Below, one piece after another: positions 25,956 to 34,767 of a stretch of 62,033 bases of DNA. The stretch spans positions 1 to 62,033 of the forward strand of contig NZ_DASTAT010000042.1 in NCBI RefSeq assembly GCF_035712445.1, written 5' to 3'. How positions within the stretch are numbered: position 1 is the first letter of the stretch; every line of letters starts with the position of its first letter. This stretch comes from Oligoflexus sp. (lineage in GTDB: Bacteria; Bdellovibrionota_B; Oligoflexia; Oligoflexales; Oligoflexaceae). The position numbers were made by a program, and so were the translations under genes. The notes beneath the pieces were generated by a model that saw only the letters and a list, made by a program, of their open reading frames with translations, was not told the origin of the DNA and made no database searches.

Positions 25956-27452
25956 ATGAATCATCTCCATCGCCGCACTCTTGCCTCAGTTATGAGCGCC
26001 ATCATGCTGCTGACCGTGGCGTGCAAAAACGAGAATTTCGGGAAAACGCCCAGCAGCAACAGCAAAAGCGTGAACCCCGAACCATCCACCAAAACACCGA
26101 CCGCAGCGCCGAAGGATGCAATTCCGCGCGTGGAATATCCAGGCGGTGATCCCAGTGACTTCACCAACTTTGAAGTGGGTGAGGAGGCCTCGATTGCCAC
26201 CGACATCACAGGCACCTATCTTTCCATTCCCAAAGGAATCCTGGAAGCCGGCAAAGCCATTGCCATCCGGGCTCAGGAAAAGGTTACCGATGCCATGGTG
26301 CAGTCCATCAAGCTTGTGGTCCCCAAAAACGCCTTGCCTTCGGAAAATAATCTTGTCGTTCTTTATCAAATGACGACGGAAAAAGGCGAAGCCTTCTATG
26401 GATTGATTCCGCGAAAGGACCTTGAGGTCAAGGCCGATTCCATTAGCTTTCAGCCCAAAGGCCTTGGTGTCTATCAGGCGGCCATGGCTCCAGTTCTAAT
26501 CCCGGAGGCGCGTCAGGTTCCACTTCTGACCGTAAACACGCCGCGCCTGAAACTTCTTTTCAGCTATAATACCCCCGACATCGCCAGTGATATCGTGATC
26601 GATGGAACGGCTGCCTACGTTGCGGATGGCAACGGCATCGAAATTTTAAACTGGTCCGCTGCAAACGGCTTGAGCGCCAATACCCGGGTCAATGGAACGG
26701 GAACCATCAATTCGATTATCAAAGCAGGGAGCCGCTTTTATGTTGCGGCGGGCGCTGCAGGGCTCGGTGTCCTCGATCCTTTGAACCTTACGCTTCAGAT
26801 GACCGATGCACGCGGCGTGACCAATGGCATCGCCGTGGCGGCAAATCTGAATAACATCTATGTGACCCAGGAAGCGACAGGAGACAATGGTACACGCCCC
26901 GGCATCTCACGCTTTGATATCCAGCAGGCGCAGCCTCGCTATGAAGTCACCGGCGCTCTGGGGCCGGATGACAGCACGCCCAATGCCTTCGCCATTCAGA
27001 TTTCCGGAACGGTTGCTTATGGACTCTGCCGCACGGGAATTTCCAGCTATGATATCACCCAAAACGATCGCATCAATCTTATGAGTCGCGTGGAGCTTGA
27101 TGGTTCAGGTGAAAAAGTTCTCTTTCATGCCAGCCGCCTTTATGTGGCCGAGAAAAGCACCGGGATCATGTCCGTGAATGCCTTAAACCCCAGTACCCTC
27201 AGCATACTGGGCCGACTGAGTTTGCCGCAGGTTTTGGATATGGCCGCCACCGGCAAGTACCTTGTGGCCGTCGATGCCGTGCGTAAGGTCAGCCTTATTG
27301 ATATCAGCGACCCTGCTCATCCTTTGATTCTGAATCAGATGCTGGTCGCCGGACTCCCGACGCGGGTCAAAATCTTTGGCGACTTTATTTTCATCACCAT
27401 GGCCGATACCGGAGTGGCTGTCGTGGCCATTGAAACGCCCGCTGCGCTTTAA
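25956..27452 (+). CDS. LVIVD-repeat (beta-propeller-like) lipoprotein
   Basis: A 498-residue lipoprotein: basic N-terminus, hydrophobic segment and lipobox LLTVAC, then a Ser/Pro/Thr-rich linker. The rest is a series of about 40-residue units of the LVIVD type (IVIDGTAAYVADGNGIEILN; KYLVAVDAVRKVSLIDISDP; DFIFITMADTGVAVVAIE), which build a beta-propeller. ATG 25956 is preferred; an in-frame TTG at 25950 adds only two codons. The next gene, a CHASE2 cyclase, starts 20 bases later. An envelope-exposed binding role is likely; the ligand is unknown. Confidence 0.85.
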   Translation: MNHLHRRTLASVMSAIMLLTVACKNENFGKTPSSNSKSVNPEPSTKTPTAAPKDAIPRVEYPGGDPSDFTNFEVGEEASIATDITGTYLSIPKGILEAGKAIAIRAQEKVTDAMVQSIKLVVPKNALPSENNLVVLYQMTTEKGEAFYGLIPRKDLEVKADSISFQPKGLGVYQAAMAPVLIPEARQVPLLTVNTPRLKLLFSYNTPDIASDIVIDGTAAYVADGNGIEILNWSAANGLSANTRVNGTGTINSIIKAGSRFYVAAGAAGLGVLDPLNLTLQMTDARGVTNGIAVAANLNNIYVTQEATGDNGTRPGISRFDIQQAQPRYEVTGALGPDDSTPNAFAIQISGTVAYGLCRTGISSYDITQNDRINLMSRVELDGSGEKVLFHASRLYVAEKSTGIMSVNALNPSTLSILGRLSLPQVLDMAATGKYLVAVDAVRKVSLIDISDPAHPLILNQMLVAGLPTRVKIFGDFIFITMADTGVAVVAIETPAAL

Positions 27453-27472
27453 GCGCAAAAGGAAGGACAAGG

Positions 27473-29794
27473 ATGTCCCGAGCGACACCTGACAAACCTG
27501 GATTCCTTCCAGCCCTGCTTGCGGGTCTTCTGAGCCTTGCTTTTCTCGCGCTTTATTTCACGCCGGTCCAGGATTATATTTCCAAACAAGTCAGTCGGCC
27601 TCTCGAATTCCGCTTTCGCGCCTGGATGGGTCAAACTCCAACGCTGGATCCACGTATTAAGATCTTTGCGTTTGATGACCAGACCGTGAGCTATCTCGGT
27701 TACCATGATCTCACTTTGGATGGCTGGCAAAAGCTGGCCGCGCATTTTGCGGCCAGGAATCCGCGGGCGCTCTACATAGATAAGCTCTTCAGTCTGCCGC
27801 TTCAGGAACGTGTTTACGACCCGCTCGATCCGAATAAAGCGAAGGCCTTTGTGGATGGCATGCGAGCGCTTGGTGTTCCTGTCATCTCGGGCGGCTTTAT
27901 ATCGGCTCTGCAGTTACCAGGGCGGCGGATGATGTCGCTCTTTCATCCTGACTACTATCTGAAAGATGCTCCGGCATGGCCACCCATTGAACAGGGATAT
28001 TTCTATGGTCCCCATCCTTTTCTTCGCGATGCCTTCCGTATCGGGCACATCACTAACAGCGACTTTGGTTATGCAAGACCTTTCATTCGCATAGATCCCC
28101 AGTCCCTTGTTCCCCATGCCGCCTTTCTAAGTCTCGGCAGTCTTAAGGTCCAGCAGCAGGAACTGCTTTTGGGTGAGCAGGTGATTCCCTTGAATCATCG
28201 CAACCTGATTCCCATCAACTTCAATGAGCGCGAAGACTATGTTGCACGCGGCAAAACCAAAAGCCTGAAATTTGTTCTGCAGCGACTGCAGCAGGGAACA
28301 CCTGAAACTGATGTCGGACCGGACGATATCGTGGTCATCCTGCCCGCGATGTTCACCGGCAATACCGATTGGAAGGATACTCCGGTGGGTCGCCTGCAGG
28401 GCGGATACTTTGGGGTGGCGCTATTGAACAGCGCGCTTCAGAACTCCTGGCTGAAGGAATCCTTGAGCTGGAACGTCGCGCTCTTGACTGTGACTCTGGG
28501 CGGGGCTGCTATCACCGCTCTTTTCCTGCCGCCCTGGATCGCAGCGCTTGTCATCATGGGTTTGACCCTTCTTCTGCCTGCTCTGGGACTCATGCTCTTC
28601 AGCTACCAGGGATTGATTCTACCCTGGCTCTGGTGCAGCCTGGCTGTGGGTTTGGGAGGCAGTGTGGTGCTGCTGGAACGCATGCGATCGGAAAATCATA
28701 AATCCCGCATACTGATCAGCAGCCTCCGCGGTGCGCTATCGCCTGAGCTTGCCGACAGCATAGCCCGCAATCCGAAGATCCTGCATGGCGATCCGGTCGA
28801 GCAGATCGTCAGCATCATGTTCGTGGACATTGTGGGTTTCAGTCTGACCACCGAACGCCTGACGGCCAAGGAAGCCTTTCAGCAGCTGAAGGACCAGTTG
28901 GAATATATCGTGGAAAAGGTCCATGAGTTTGGTGGACTGGTGGATAAGAGTCTCGGTGATGGTGTGCTGGCTTTCTTTGGTTATCATTTCGATAGGGAAG
29001 CCAGCCAGGTGGGGCACGCGGATCAGGCGCTTTTATGTGCGATCGAAATTCAAAAGGAAGCTCTGCGGCGAGCCGAGGCTTTGAAAGGCAGTGGCAAGCC
29101 GGTCTTTCCCTTGCGAATTGGGATCAATACAGCGACCGTTTATATCGGAAACCTGGGGACGGAAGGCCGCATTGATTTTACGCTGATTGGCAACGGCGTT
29201 AACTTTACCGCGCGCCTGGAACATGCCTGTGCTCCCTATCGAATCATGCTGGGTCTTTCCACGTTTGATCTTCTGGCCAAATTTTCTCCGCGCGATCCGG
29301 GTGTGAGCAGCAAGGAAATTCACATCAAACACCATAAAAAGCCTATTCGCTGCTTTGAGTACAATCCCTTTCATGAAGCTGATGGCTCCCTGCGTTCTGC
29401 GCTGGATTATTATGGGGAGTATCACAAGCTTTATACCAATGAACCACGCTGGTATCTTGAGGCGAGTGACTACATCACGCTTCAGACAGCCTTGGGCGAG
29501 GCGGCCCTGGTCAATTTCTCGGTGGGTGGCGTCGCGATTATTCTGAACCAGAGGCTCCATCGCGAGGAGACTTTGCGTTTGAGCCTTGATGTGGGCGAGG
29601 GTGAACCGGCTCACGAAATCCGGGTGAAGACCTGCTGGTCGCGGGTTTTGGATTCGGGGCAGATCATCCACGGCTGCCAGTTCATGGGAAATACCGTTCA
29701 GGAAGAGGAACGTTTTGTTCAAGGTCTGCGTGATGTGATCGGCCGCCTGGGGCGGAAGGTCGGGATTCTGCCGCGCAGTCGACCGGCGGCTTGA
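27473..29794 (+). CDS. CHASE2-adenylate/guanylate cyclase with PilZ-like C-terminus
   Basis: A 773-residue inner-membrane signalling protein. After one membrane segment (residues 10-30) comes a periplasmic CHASE2 domain (about 35-330), then two or three membrane segments (about 335-400). The class III cyclase follows: first metal Asp in FVDIVGFS (about 450), DKSLGDGVLAFFG (about 490) with substrate lysine and second Asp, and NGVNFTARLE (about 585) with the transition-state Asn and Arg. Thr occupies the position of the adenine-selecting Asp, as in class IIIb enzymes. A C-terminal segment with NFSVGG (about 680) matches the PilZ (D/N)xSxxG motif, but the usual RxxxR is not obvious. It overlaps the next gene by four bases. 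Confidence 0.9.
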   Translation: MSRATPDKPGFLPALLAGLLSLAFLALYFTPVQDYISKQVSRPLEFRFRAWMGQTPTLDPRIKIFAFDDQTVSYLGYHDLTLDGWQKLAAHFAARNPRALYIDKLFSLPLQERVYDPLDPNKAKAFVDGMRALGVPVISGGFISALQLPGRRMMSLFHPDYYLKDAPAWPPIEQGYFYGPHPFLRDAFRIGHITNSDFGYARPFIRIDPQSLVPHAAFLSLGSLKVQQQELLLGEQVIPLNHRNLIPINFNEREDYVARGKTKSLKFVLQRLQQGTPETDVGPDDIVVILPAMFTGNTDWKDTPVGRLQGGYFGVALLNSALQNSWLKESLSWNVALLTVTLGGAAITALFLPPWIAALVIMGLTLLLPALGLMLFSYQGLILPWLWCSLAVGLGGSVVLLERMRSENHKSRILISSLRGALSPELADSIARNPKILHGDPVEQIVSIMFVDIVGFSLTTERLTAKEAFQQLKDQLEYIVEKVHEFGGLVDKSLGDGVLAFFGYHFDREASQVGHADQALLCAIEIQKEALRRAEALKGSGKPVFPLRIGINTATVYIGNLGTEGRIDFTLIGNGVNFTARLEHACAPYRIMLGLSTFDLLAKFSPRDPGVSSKEIHIKHHKKPIRCFEYNPFHEADGSLRSALDYYGEYHKLYTNEPRWYLEASDYITLQTALGEAALVNFSVGGVAIILNQRLHREETLRLSLDVGEGEPAHEIRVKTCWSRVLDSGQIIHGCQFMGNTVQEEERFVQGLRDVIGRLGRKVGILPRSRPAA

Positions 29795-30384
29795 TGGTGG
29801 GTCGAACCTTTCTTGTCATCGTTTTTATTCTGCTGACCTCACCGCTCGGGGCGCAGACCTTCTATGCCGGCGCAGATGCTGGGACAAGTCACTCGGATCA
29901 CGGTCTTGGCGTCTACACCGGAGTCAACTGGAAGGATCTGAGCACAGAACTTGGCTATGGCGTTCATTCCAAGAAGAATCTTCTCGGTCATCCCTGGTCA
30001 TTGGCCCTGGCCTGGCGGTTTCCGGATTTTTACCTCAAAGCCGGCCTTTCGCATTATAGAGGCAAGGGGAGTCGGCGCGTTCTTTTTGAAGATGACAGCG
30101 ACTATAACGTCCAGGCCCGCTGGAATCTTCTTTATACCCGCATTGGTGCCGGTTTCGTGAAGCCACTCAACAATCATGTGAATTTTGGTCTGGAAGCAGG
30201 AATGGCCCGTGTTTCCGCCGGGTCTGTTGACTATGAAAGTGGAGCCGATCAGACCAATCTTTCACGACCTCGCGGGATCGTGGTCGATGATTTTTATTTC
30301 TATGAGCGGCCTACCTATGCAGGGCCTGATGAAATCGGCCTTATCTATATGCGGGTCTTTATTCAAATTGATTTGGGAGAGTGA
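29791..30384 (+). CDS. Outer-membrane beta-barrel-like protein
   Basis: A 197-residue exported protein: signal peptide FLVIVFILLTSPLGA, then amphipathic strands (GLGVYTGVNWKDLSTELGYG; WSLALAWRFPDFYLKAGLSH) and a terminal strand ending YMRVFIQIDLGE, typical of small outer-membrane barrels although the last residue is not aromatic. It overlaps the cyclase gene by four bases and is followed two bases later by a lipoprotein gene, so it belongs to the same operon. No specific family is recognised. Confidence 0.75.
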   Translation: MMVGRTFLVIVFILLTSPLGAQTFYAGADAGTSHSDHGLGVYTGVNWKDLSTELGYGVHSKKNLLGHPWSLALAWRFPDFYLKAGLSHYRGKGSRRVLFEDDSDYNVQARWNLLYTRIGAGFVKPLNNHVNFGLEAGMARVSAGSVDYESGADQTNLSRPRGIVVDDFYFYERPTYAGPDEIGLIYMRVFIQIDLGE

Positions 30385-30386
30385 CC

Positions 30387-30785
30387 ATGCGAGGGATCGC
30401 GGCTCTATGCCTTCCTCTTCTGATGGCCTGCGATGTTTTCGTAGCAGGGGTCAAGGGCGGCCTTCTGCGCATTGACGTCGAAAATACCCGTGATGCTGCG
30501 TTGAATCTGGAAATATCGAGTGTTCTTGAAGAAGAACATACAGTGCAGAGTCCGATTTCCACCTATTCCATCGACGCTGCATCCCACACAACCCTTTTGC
30601 ACGGTTTTCCCTGTCGGCGTTATGGAAAGGATGCTGTCCTAAGTGAATTCACGTTCAAGGCCGGGCCCAATTTTCATTGCTCGTTTCGAGCCCGACCAGG
30701 GTGTGGAGAGTTTCCCATTCAGCTCCGCTGCGGGAATGATGGCTGCACTCTGGAGAACCTTCCCTGGCCTGTACGGTGCGAGTGA
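30387..30785 (+). CDS. Small lipoprotein of unknown function
   Basis: A 132-residue protein with signal peptide MRGIAALCLPLLMAC, a clear lipobox. The mature part contains six further cysteines (FPCRR, FHCSF, PGCG, LRCG, DGCTL, VRCE), which suggests a disulfide-stabilised fold. GGGAG precedes ATG 30387. It is the last gene of the CHASE2-cyclase operon and is convergent with the beta-barrel gene two bases away. No family recognised. Confidence 0.75.
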   Translation: MRGIAALCLPLLMACDVFVAGVKGGLLRIDVENTRDAALNLEISSVLEEEHTVQSPISTYSIDAASHTTLLHGFPCRRYGKDAVLSEFTFKAGPNFHCSFRARPGCGEFPIQLRCGNDGCTLENLPWPVRCE

Positions 30786-30786
30786 T

Positions 30787-31320
30787 CTATTCCACTGAAA
30801 AATTATAGTGCAGAGCAAAGCCTACACTGCCCACCTGATTGTACGAAATGCCTCCGCGATTTTTCACAAAAGCCAGCTCGGAATCCAGCAGAGCATATTC
30901 CAACGACGCACTGAAACTCGGATTCAGCTTCAGGCGCAGACCCGTAAAGAGCGTGGGACGTAAAGCTGAGGGCACATAGTAGCCTTTGGGATACTGCTCA
31001 GGAAGCTGCAGGAAGAGTTCATCATCCGGACTGTAAATCGCCCCGAGTCCAAGGTAGGGGCGCAGCGAAACTTCCGCCTCATGACCCACCGTGAAAAGAT
31101 ACCAAAGACCTTTCACAGTCAAGGACCGTACATCAAGGCCTGCGAGACGCTGCGGCGTCCACCCATAAAGCGCATCGGCACCAAAAGTCGAGCCGACATA
31201 ACCGAGGCCGATCGCGGCATAGCCTGCGTACGCCGCATGCTGGGTGTTCAGAAACACATCCGCCCGAGCCGGGGTCGCAAGAAACAGAAGACCGATGGAC
31301 AGAGCCCATGCTTTTTTCAT
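30787..31320 (-). CDS. Outer-membrane beta-barrel-like protein
   Basis: A 177-residue protein with signal peptide MKKAWALSIGLLFLATPARA followed by strand-rich sequence (YAAIGLGYVGSTFGADALYG; ALRPTLFTGLRLKLNPSFSA) and a final strand VGFALHYNFSVE, consistent with an eight-stranded outer-membrane barrel. It starts two bases after the stop codon of the metallophosphoesterase gene, with GAGGA inside that gene as ribosome site, so the two are an operon. Family not recognised. Confidence 0.75.
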   Translation of the reverse strand: MKKAWALSIGLLFLATPARADVFLNTQHAAYAGYAAIGLGYVGSTFGADALYGWTPQRLAGLDVRSLTVKGLWYLFTVGHEAEVSLRPYLGLGAIYSPDDELFLQLPEQYPKGYYVPSALRPTLFTGLRLKLNPSFSASLEYALLDSELAFVKNRGGISYNQVGSVGFALHYNFSVE

Positions 31321-31322
31321 GA

Positions 31323-32102
31323 TTACTTGTCCTCGCTGCAGGTGAGATGGCAGAGGTCAAATTGGATGGAGCGATCCTCGTTAATCGTCATGATCGAATA
31401 GCGGACGCCTTCCACCTTGGGGACGATGTAATAGGGAATGCCATCTTCCACAGAGAAGAAATCGGTCTTGCCGCCCCGATGACCATGGAGCGAAGCCAGA
31501 ATACCGGCTTCGCTGTTGTTGCCTTTCCAAAGCGAAACCTGCTCTTCGCGATGTGCATCCACCACAGGCGGGATATGCGAGGCGGTGATGGTGTTACGAT
31601 CAAGCTGCTGCTGCAGCCAGGAAAAATTCGTGTCGCCAAACTCGAATTGATTGTTGTTGAACATCACAAATTTCAAGCCGGCAAAGCCGAAGGTGTAATC
31701 AAAAGGCCCAAACATGTCCCGATAGATGCGTTTGCCGTGGGCGATGGCATCATGATTGCCAACCACGGTCAAATTCGGAACCCGCAGCTTTTCCAAGGCT
31801 TCCGCAGCCCAGATGTATTCATGCTGCAAACCATAATCGGTCAGATCCCCGAGCACGAGGACAAGGCTCACATCATCACGGTCATTGATTTTTTCGACGA
31901 CTCGTTCCAGGTCATAGGGAGTTCCTTGAGGGTCACCCAACAAAGCCAGGCGAACAGGGAATTCTGGATCGGGCAGAGCCTCGACTTTAGCCAGATTGCG
32001 GTCGGTGAGATTTTTGTAATCATCCGGCACCGTAACCGCCCAGGGAGTCAAACGCTCCGTGCAGGCAGTGAGTACAACAACACAACAAAGTATTCGCAGC
32101 AT
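31323..32102 (-). CDS. Calcineurin-like metallophosphoesterase, lipoprotein
   Basis: A 259-residue protein with signal peptide MLRILCCVVVLTAC, a lipobox. The domain has the metal motifs in order: LLGDPQ (Gln in place of the usual His), LVLGDLTDYG, VVGNHDA, ASHIPP and LHGHRGG. This is the calcineurin-like phosphodiesterase fold, acting in the periplasm or on the outer membrane. The Asp-Pro-Gln first motif is a common variant in exported members. The substrate is unknown. It is the first gene of a pair with the barrel protein. Confidence 0.88.
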   Translation of the reverse strand: MLRILCCVVVLTACTERLTPWAVTVPDDYKNLTDRNLAKVEALPDPEFPVRLALLGDPQGTPYDLERVVEKINDRDDVSLVLVLGDLTDYGLQHEYIWAAEALEKLRVPNLTVVGNHDAIAHGKRIYRDMFGPFDYTFGFAGLKFVMFNNNQFEFGDTNFSWLQQQLDRNTITASHIPPVVDAHREEQVSLWKGNNSEAGILASLHGHRGGKTDFFSVEDGIPYYIVPKVEGVRYSIMTINEDRSIQFDLCHLTCSEDK

Positions 32103-32343
32103 GGAATTACCTCAGCAACGGAAACAGCAGGAGAAGGAGCAGTCGCCTGCGAAGCGACGGGGCACTTCAAGCAAAAATCGGTCTGTAATTTAATTCATGA
32201 ATATCGGGGGCTTGCATTTGATGAGTCTGTCAAATTTCTGGTCAGCTGCTGAAAACTTGAGGCGCCGCAAAATATCAGCAATATATTTTCCTGCCCATCG
32301 TCTCTTCTCGCGTAACCCAATTCCAAGGGGAGGTCAGACACTC

Positions 32344-32586
32344 ATGTTCGCAGCAGCACGCAAAAGTTTATGGAATGCCGTCAAGGCTGGTCTTATGGCC
32401 GCCACTCTTTGGACCTGCGTCTTTAGCGCGATCCTCTGGTTTTTTTCCAAGCCGACGATTCCGTATCTGAACTTTGTTCAGATCCTGGCCCCCTATGCCC
32501 TGGCGTTTTTCGGAACTGCAGCTCTGGTCTTTGAATGTCTGACGCAATGGATCGCAGCTGATGCTATAAAATTTGGCAGAGACTAG
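32344..32586 (+). CDS. Small two-helix membrane protein
   Basis: An 80-residue protein with two hydrophobic stretches (AGLMAATLWTCVFSAILWFF; FVQILAPYALAFFGTAALVF) separated by a short loop. ATG 32344 is preferred because GGGGAGG lies about ten bases before it; a longer frame from 32197 lacks a ribosome site and has a poor extension. No family recognised. It is upstream of the cheA-like gene, with a 165-base gap. Confidence 0.6.
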   Translation: MFAAARKSLWNAVKAGLMAATLWTCVFSAILWFFSKPTIPYLNFVQILAPYALAFFGTAALVFECLTQWIAADAIKFGRD

Positions 32587-32751
32587 TCCTTATGAATGAA
32601 GTCGCGGGCTGAGTGATTCGGCCCACAAAGCGCCAACTCTAACGTCCCTCGCGTTCCGTGATCCTGCTTTTCATCCTCAGCTTCATCTTCGCTCTGTCCA
32701 CGGGTAGGCATCGACCTCAAAAAAAATTTATACATTCGGGCATCAAGCCGC

Positions 32752-34242
32752 GTGGCATCCAAAGCCGTTCAACTGGACGAACTCGGTTCCTTCGTGCACG
32801 AAATGGAATCCATGCTGCTAAGGCTTAAGAAAGGTGAACTGGCGGTTGACTCGCATGCGGTGGACCTGCTCCTTCAATGTCACGACCTTCTTATCAATTG
32901 GATTGAGCGTCTTCATCAGAATTACCAAAGTACCATCGAATTCCTTCCGCTGCTGCTGCGCCTTCAGAACCTGAAGCCTAAAGAACCGGACCTGTCGGTC
33001 GCGACCCCAGCCGCTGCCATGCAAGGCTTTCATGAGTTCCATGACAACCCCGTTCCCGTCCAGGTCGTGGCGGCCGGGCACAAGGATGAATCCCTGCGGG
33101 TCAGCCTGAATCGGGTGGATGCACTTGTGAATGATGTCGGCGAACTTGTGATTCTGCAGACTGTTTTAAGGCAGAACAAGCATCTGATTCCATCGAATCT
33201 TTTGCAAAAAACCGTGGATCAACTCGGCAAGATCACAAGGCGGATCCAGGAGTCCTCGATGAGCCTCCGCATGGTTCCGCTGCAGCCGACCTTTCAAAAA
33301 ATGCAAAGAGTCGTGAGAGATACCTCAAAATCCCTTGGGAAGGACGTCGTCTTTCACACCTCGGGCGAGGACATCGAGATGGACAAGACAGTGGTTGATC
33401 ACCTCGGTGATCCATTGGTCCACCTGATCCGCAATGCGGTAGATCATGGCATTGAAACTCCGGAGCTGAGGCTCAAGGCGGGCAAGCCCGCGCAGGCCCA
33501 TGTCTGGCTCACCGCGCGACATCATGCCGGGCGCCTTGTCCTTGAAGTGAGGGATGATGGGGATGGCCTTCGTGTTGCCAATATTCGCAAAAAAGCCCTG
33601 GAAAAATCTATTATTACAGAAGACGCTCTCCTGTCAGACGCCGAGATTCACCAACTCATTTTTGAACCCGGCTTTTCCACCAAAGCGCAGGTCACCGATG
33701 TATCAGGCCGCGGTGTGGGTATGGACGTCGTGAAGACCAATATCTGCCAGCTGAAAGGCGAGCTGCAGGTCGATACCGTGGAAGGGCAGGGAACCTGTTT
33801 TCGGATTATCCTGCCTCTCTCGCTTGCCATTATAGATGGGATGGTCGTGCGCTTGAATGAAACTGAGCGCTATATCGTGCCTTTGTCTCAGGTTCACGAA
33901 ATTATTGAAATCAACGCGGCGGAAATCAGCCTGGTCGGACATCGGCAGAACGTCATGAGTCTTCGGGGTGAAACGATTCCCCTCTATCACCTGGATCAGA
34001 TTCTGGGACATTCCGTCCCATCGAGGCATCAGAGCCGGGGCGTCGCCATCATCTCGCGCATCAATCAGAAGGAATACGGCTTTCTCGCGGAATCCATCGT
34101 GAGTCAGCAGCAGGTCGTCATCAAGAAACTGGGTCAGGACCTGAAGAAAATATCGGGCATCAGCGGCAGCGCCATCCTTGGTGACGGCAAGGCTGCTCTT
34201 ATTTTGGATTTGGAAGAAATCATCGAACGGAGGTCTGCTTGA
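32752..34242 (+). CDS. cheA: CheA-like kinase lacking the P1 phosphoacceptor domain
   Basis: A 496-residue CheA with dimerisation helices P3 (VSLNRVDALVNDVGELVILQ, about 115-175), an intact P4 ATPase (N box HLIRNAVDHGIE at about 223, G boxes DDGDGL and GRGVGMDVV) and a CheW-like P5 (about 365-495). It begins only in the last part of an HPt domain (LDELGSFVHEMESMLLRL). The frame is open back to 32662 and reads LYIRASSRVASKAVQLDEL, where a normal HPt would have the His and Lys-Gly, but that motif and any start codon are missing. GTG 32752 is the first usable start. It may phosphorylate a partner in trans, or the gene may be 5'-truncated. Confidence 0.85.
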   Translation: MASKAVQLDELGSFVHEMESMLLRLKKGELAVDSHAVDLLLQCHDLLINWIERLHQNYQSTIEFLPLLLRLQNLKPKEPDLSVATPAAAMQGFHEFHDNPVPVQVVAAGHKDESLRVSLNRVDALVNDVGELVILQTVLRQNKHLIPSNLLQKTVDQLGKITRRIQESSMSLRMVPLQPTFQKMQRVVRDTSKSLGKDVVFHTSGEDIEMDKTVVDHLGDPLVHLIRNAVDHGIETPELRLKAGKPAQAHVWLTARHHAGRLVLEVRDDGDGLRVANIRKKALEKSIITEDALLSDAEIHQLIFEPGFSTKAQVTDVSGRGVGMDVVKTNICQLKGELQVDTVEGQGTCFRIILPLSLAIIDGMVVRLNETERYIVPLSQVHEIIEINAAEISLVGHRQNVMSLRGETIPLYHLDQILGHSVPSRHQSRGVAIISRINQKEYGFLAESIVSQQQVVIKKLGQDLKKISGISGSAILGDGKAALILDLEEIIERRSA

Positions 34243-34736
34243 CAACGCTACCCGTAAATCTGTCCAAGGTCAAGGGGCGGGAGGATCGCCATCTGATCTT
34301 CTCCCTTGGAACAGAAGAGTATTCTGTGCCTCTTCTGAAGGTGAAGGAAGTCATAGAAATTCCTGACATCACCCCCATGCCCCACACGCCGTCTTATTAC
34401 CTTGGGATTATGAATCTAAGGGGGCAGGTTATCTCGATTATCGACCTGAGCATGAAACTCAAGGGCGTGCGCCAGGAGCTTGGTAAAAAAAATGCGGTGA
34501 TCATCCTGGATTTCGAATCCTTTTGCCTGGGCATAGCCGTGGGCACTGTGAATCGGGTCCTTGCCTTTGCGCAGGAGGAAATTCGCGAGCGGCCGATGAT
34601 CGAGAGCACCGAGAATATTGATTACATCGAAGGCGTTGTCCATCGCGACAGGAAGATGATCCTGCTGCTTGATGTTCACAAGGCGCTGAACGTCCAGGAT
34701 TTGAAACTTATCGAAAGTCAGAAAAACGCTGCGTAA
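34239..34736 (+). CDS. cheW: Chemotaxis adaptor CheW
   Basis: A 165-residue single CheW domain: [73 protein letters not shown]. CheW links CheA to receptor arrays. The start is TTG 34239, which overlaps the cheA stop (TTGA) and has GGAGG just ahead; the coupling fixes CheA:CheW output. The receptor gene follows 31 bases later. Confidence 0.93.
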   Translation: MTTLPVNLSKVKGREDRHLIFSLGTEEYSVPLLKVKEVIEIPDITPMPHTPSYYLGIMNLRGQVISIIDLSMKLKGVRQELGKKNAVIILDFESFCLGIAVGTVNRVLAFAQEEIRERPMIESTENIDYIEGVVHRDRKMILLLDVHKALNVQDLKLIESQKNAA

Positions 34737-34767
34737 CACTGAAACTTTTTTTGGAATGAGGACTTTT

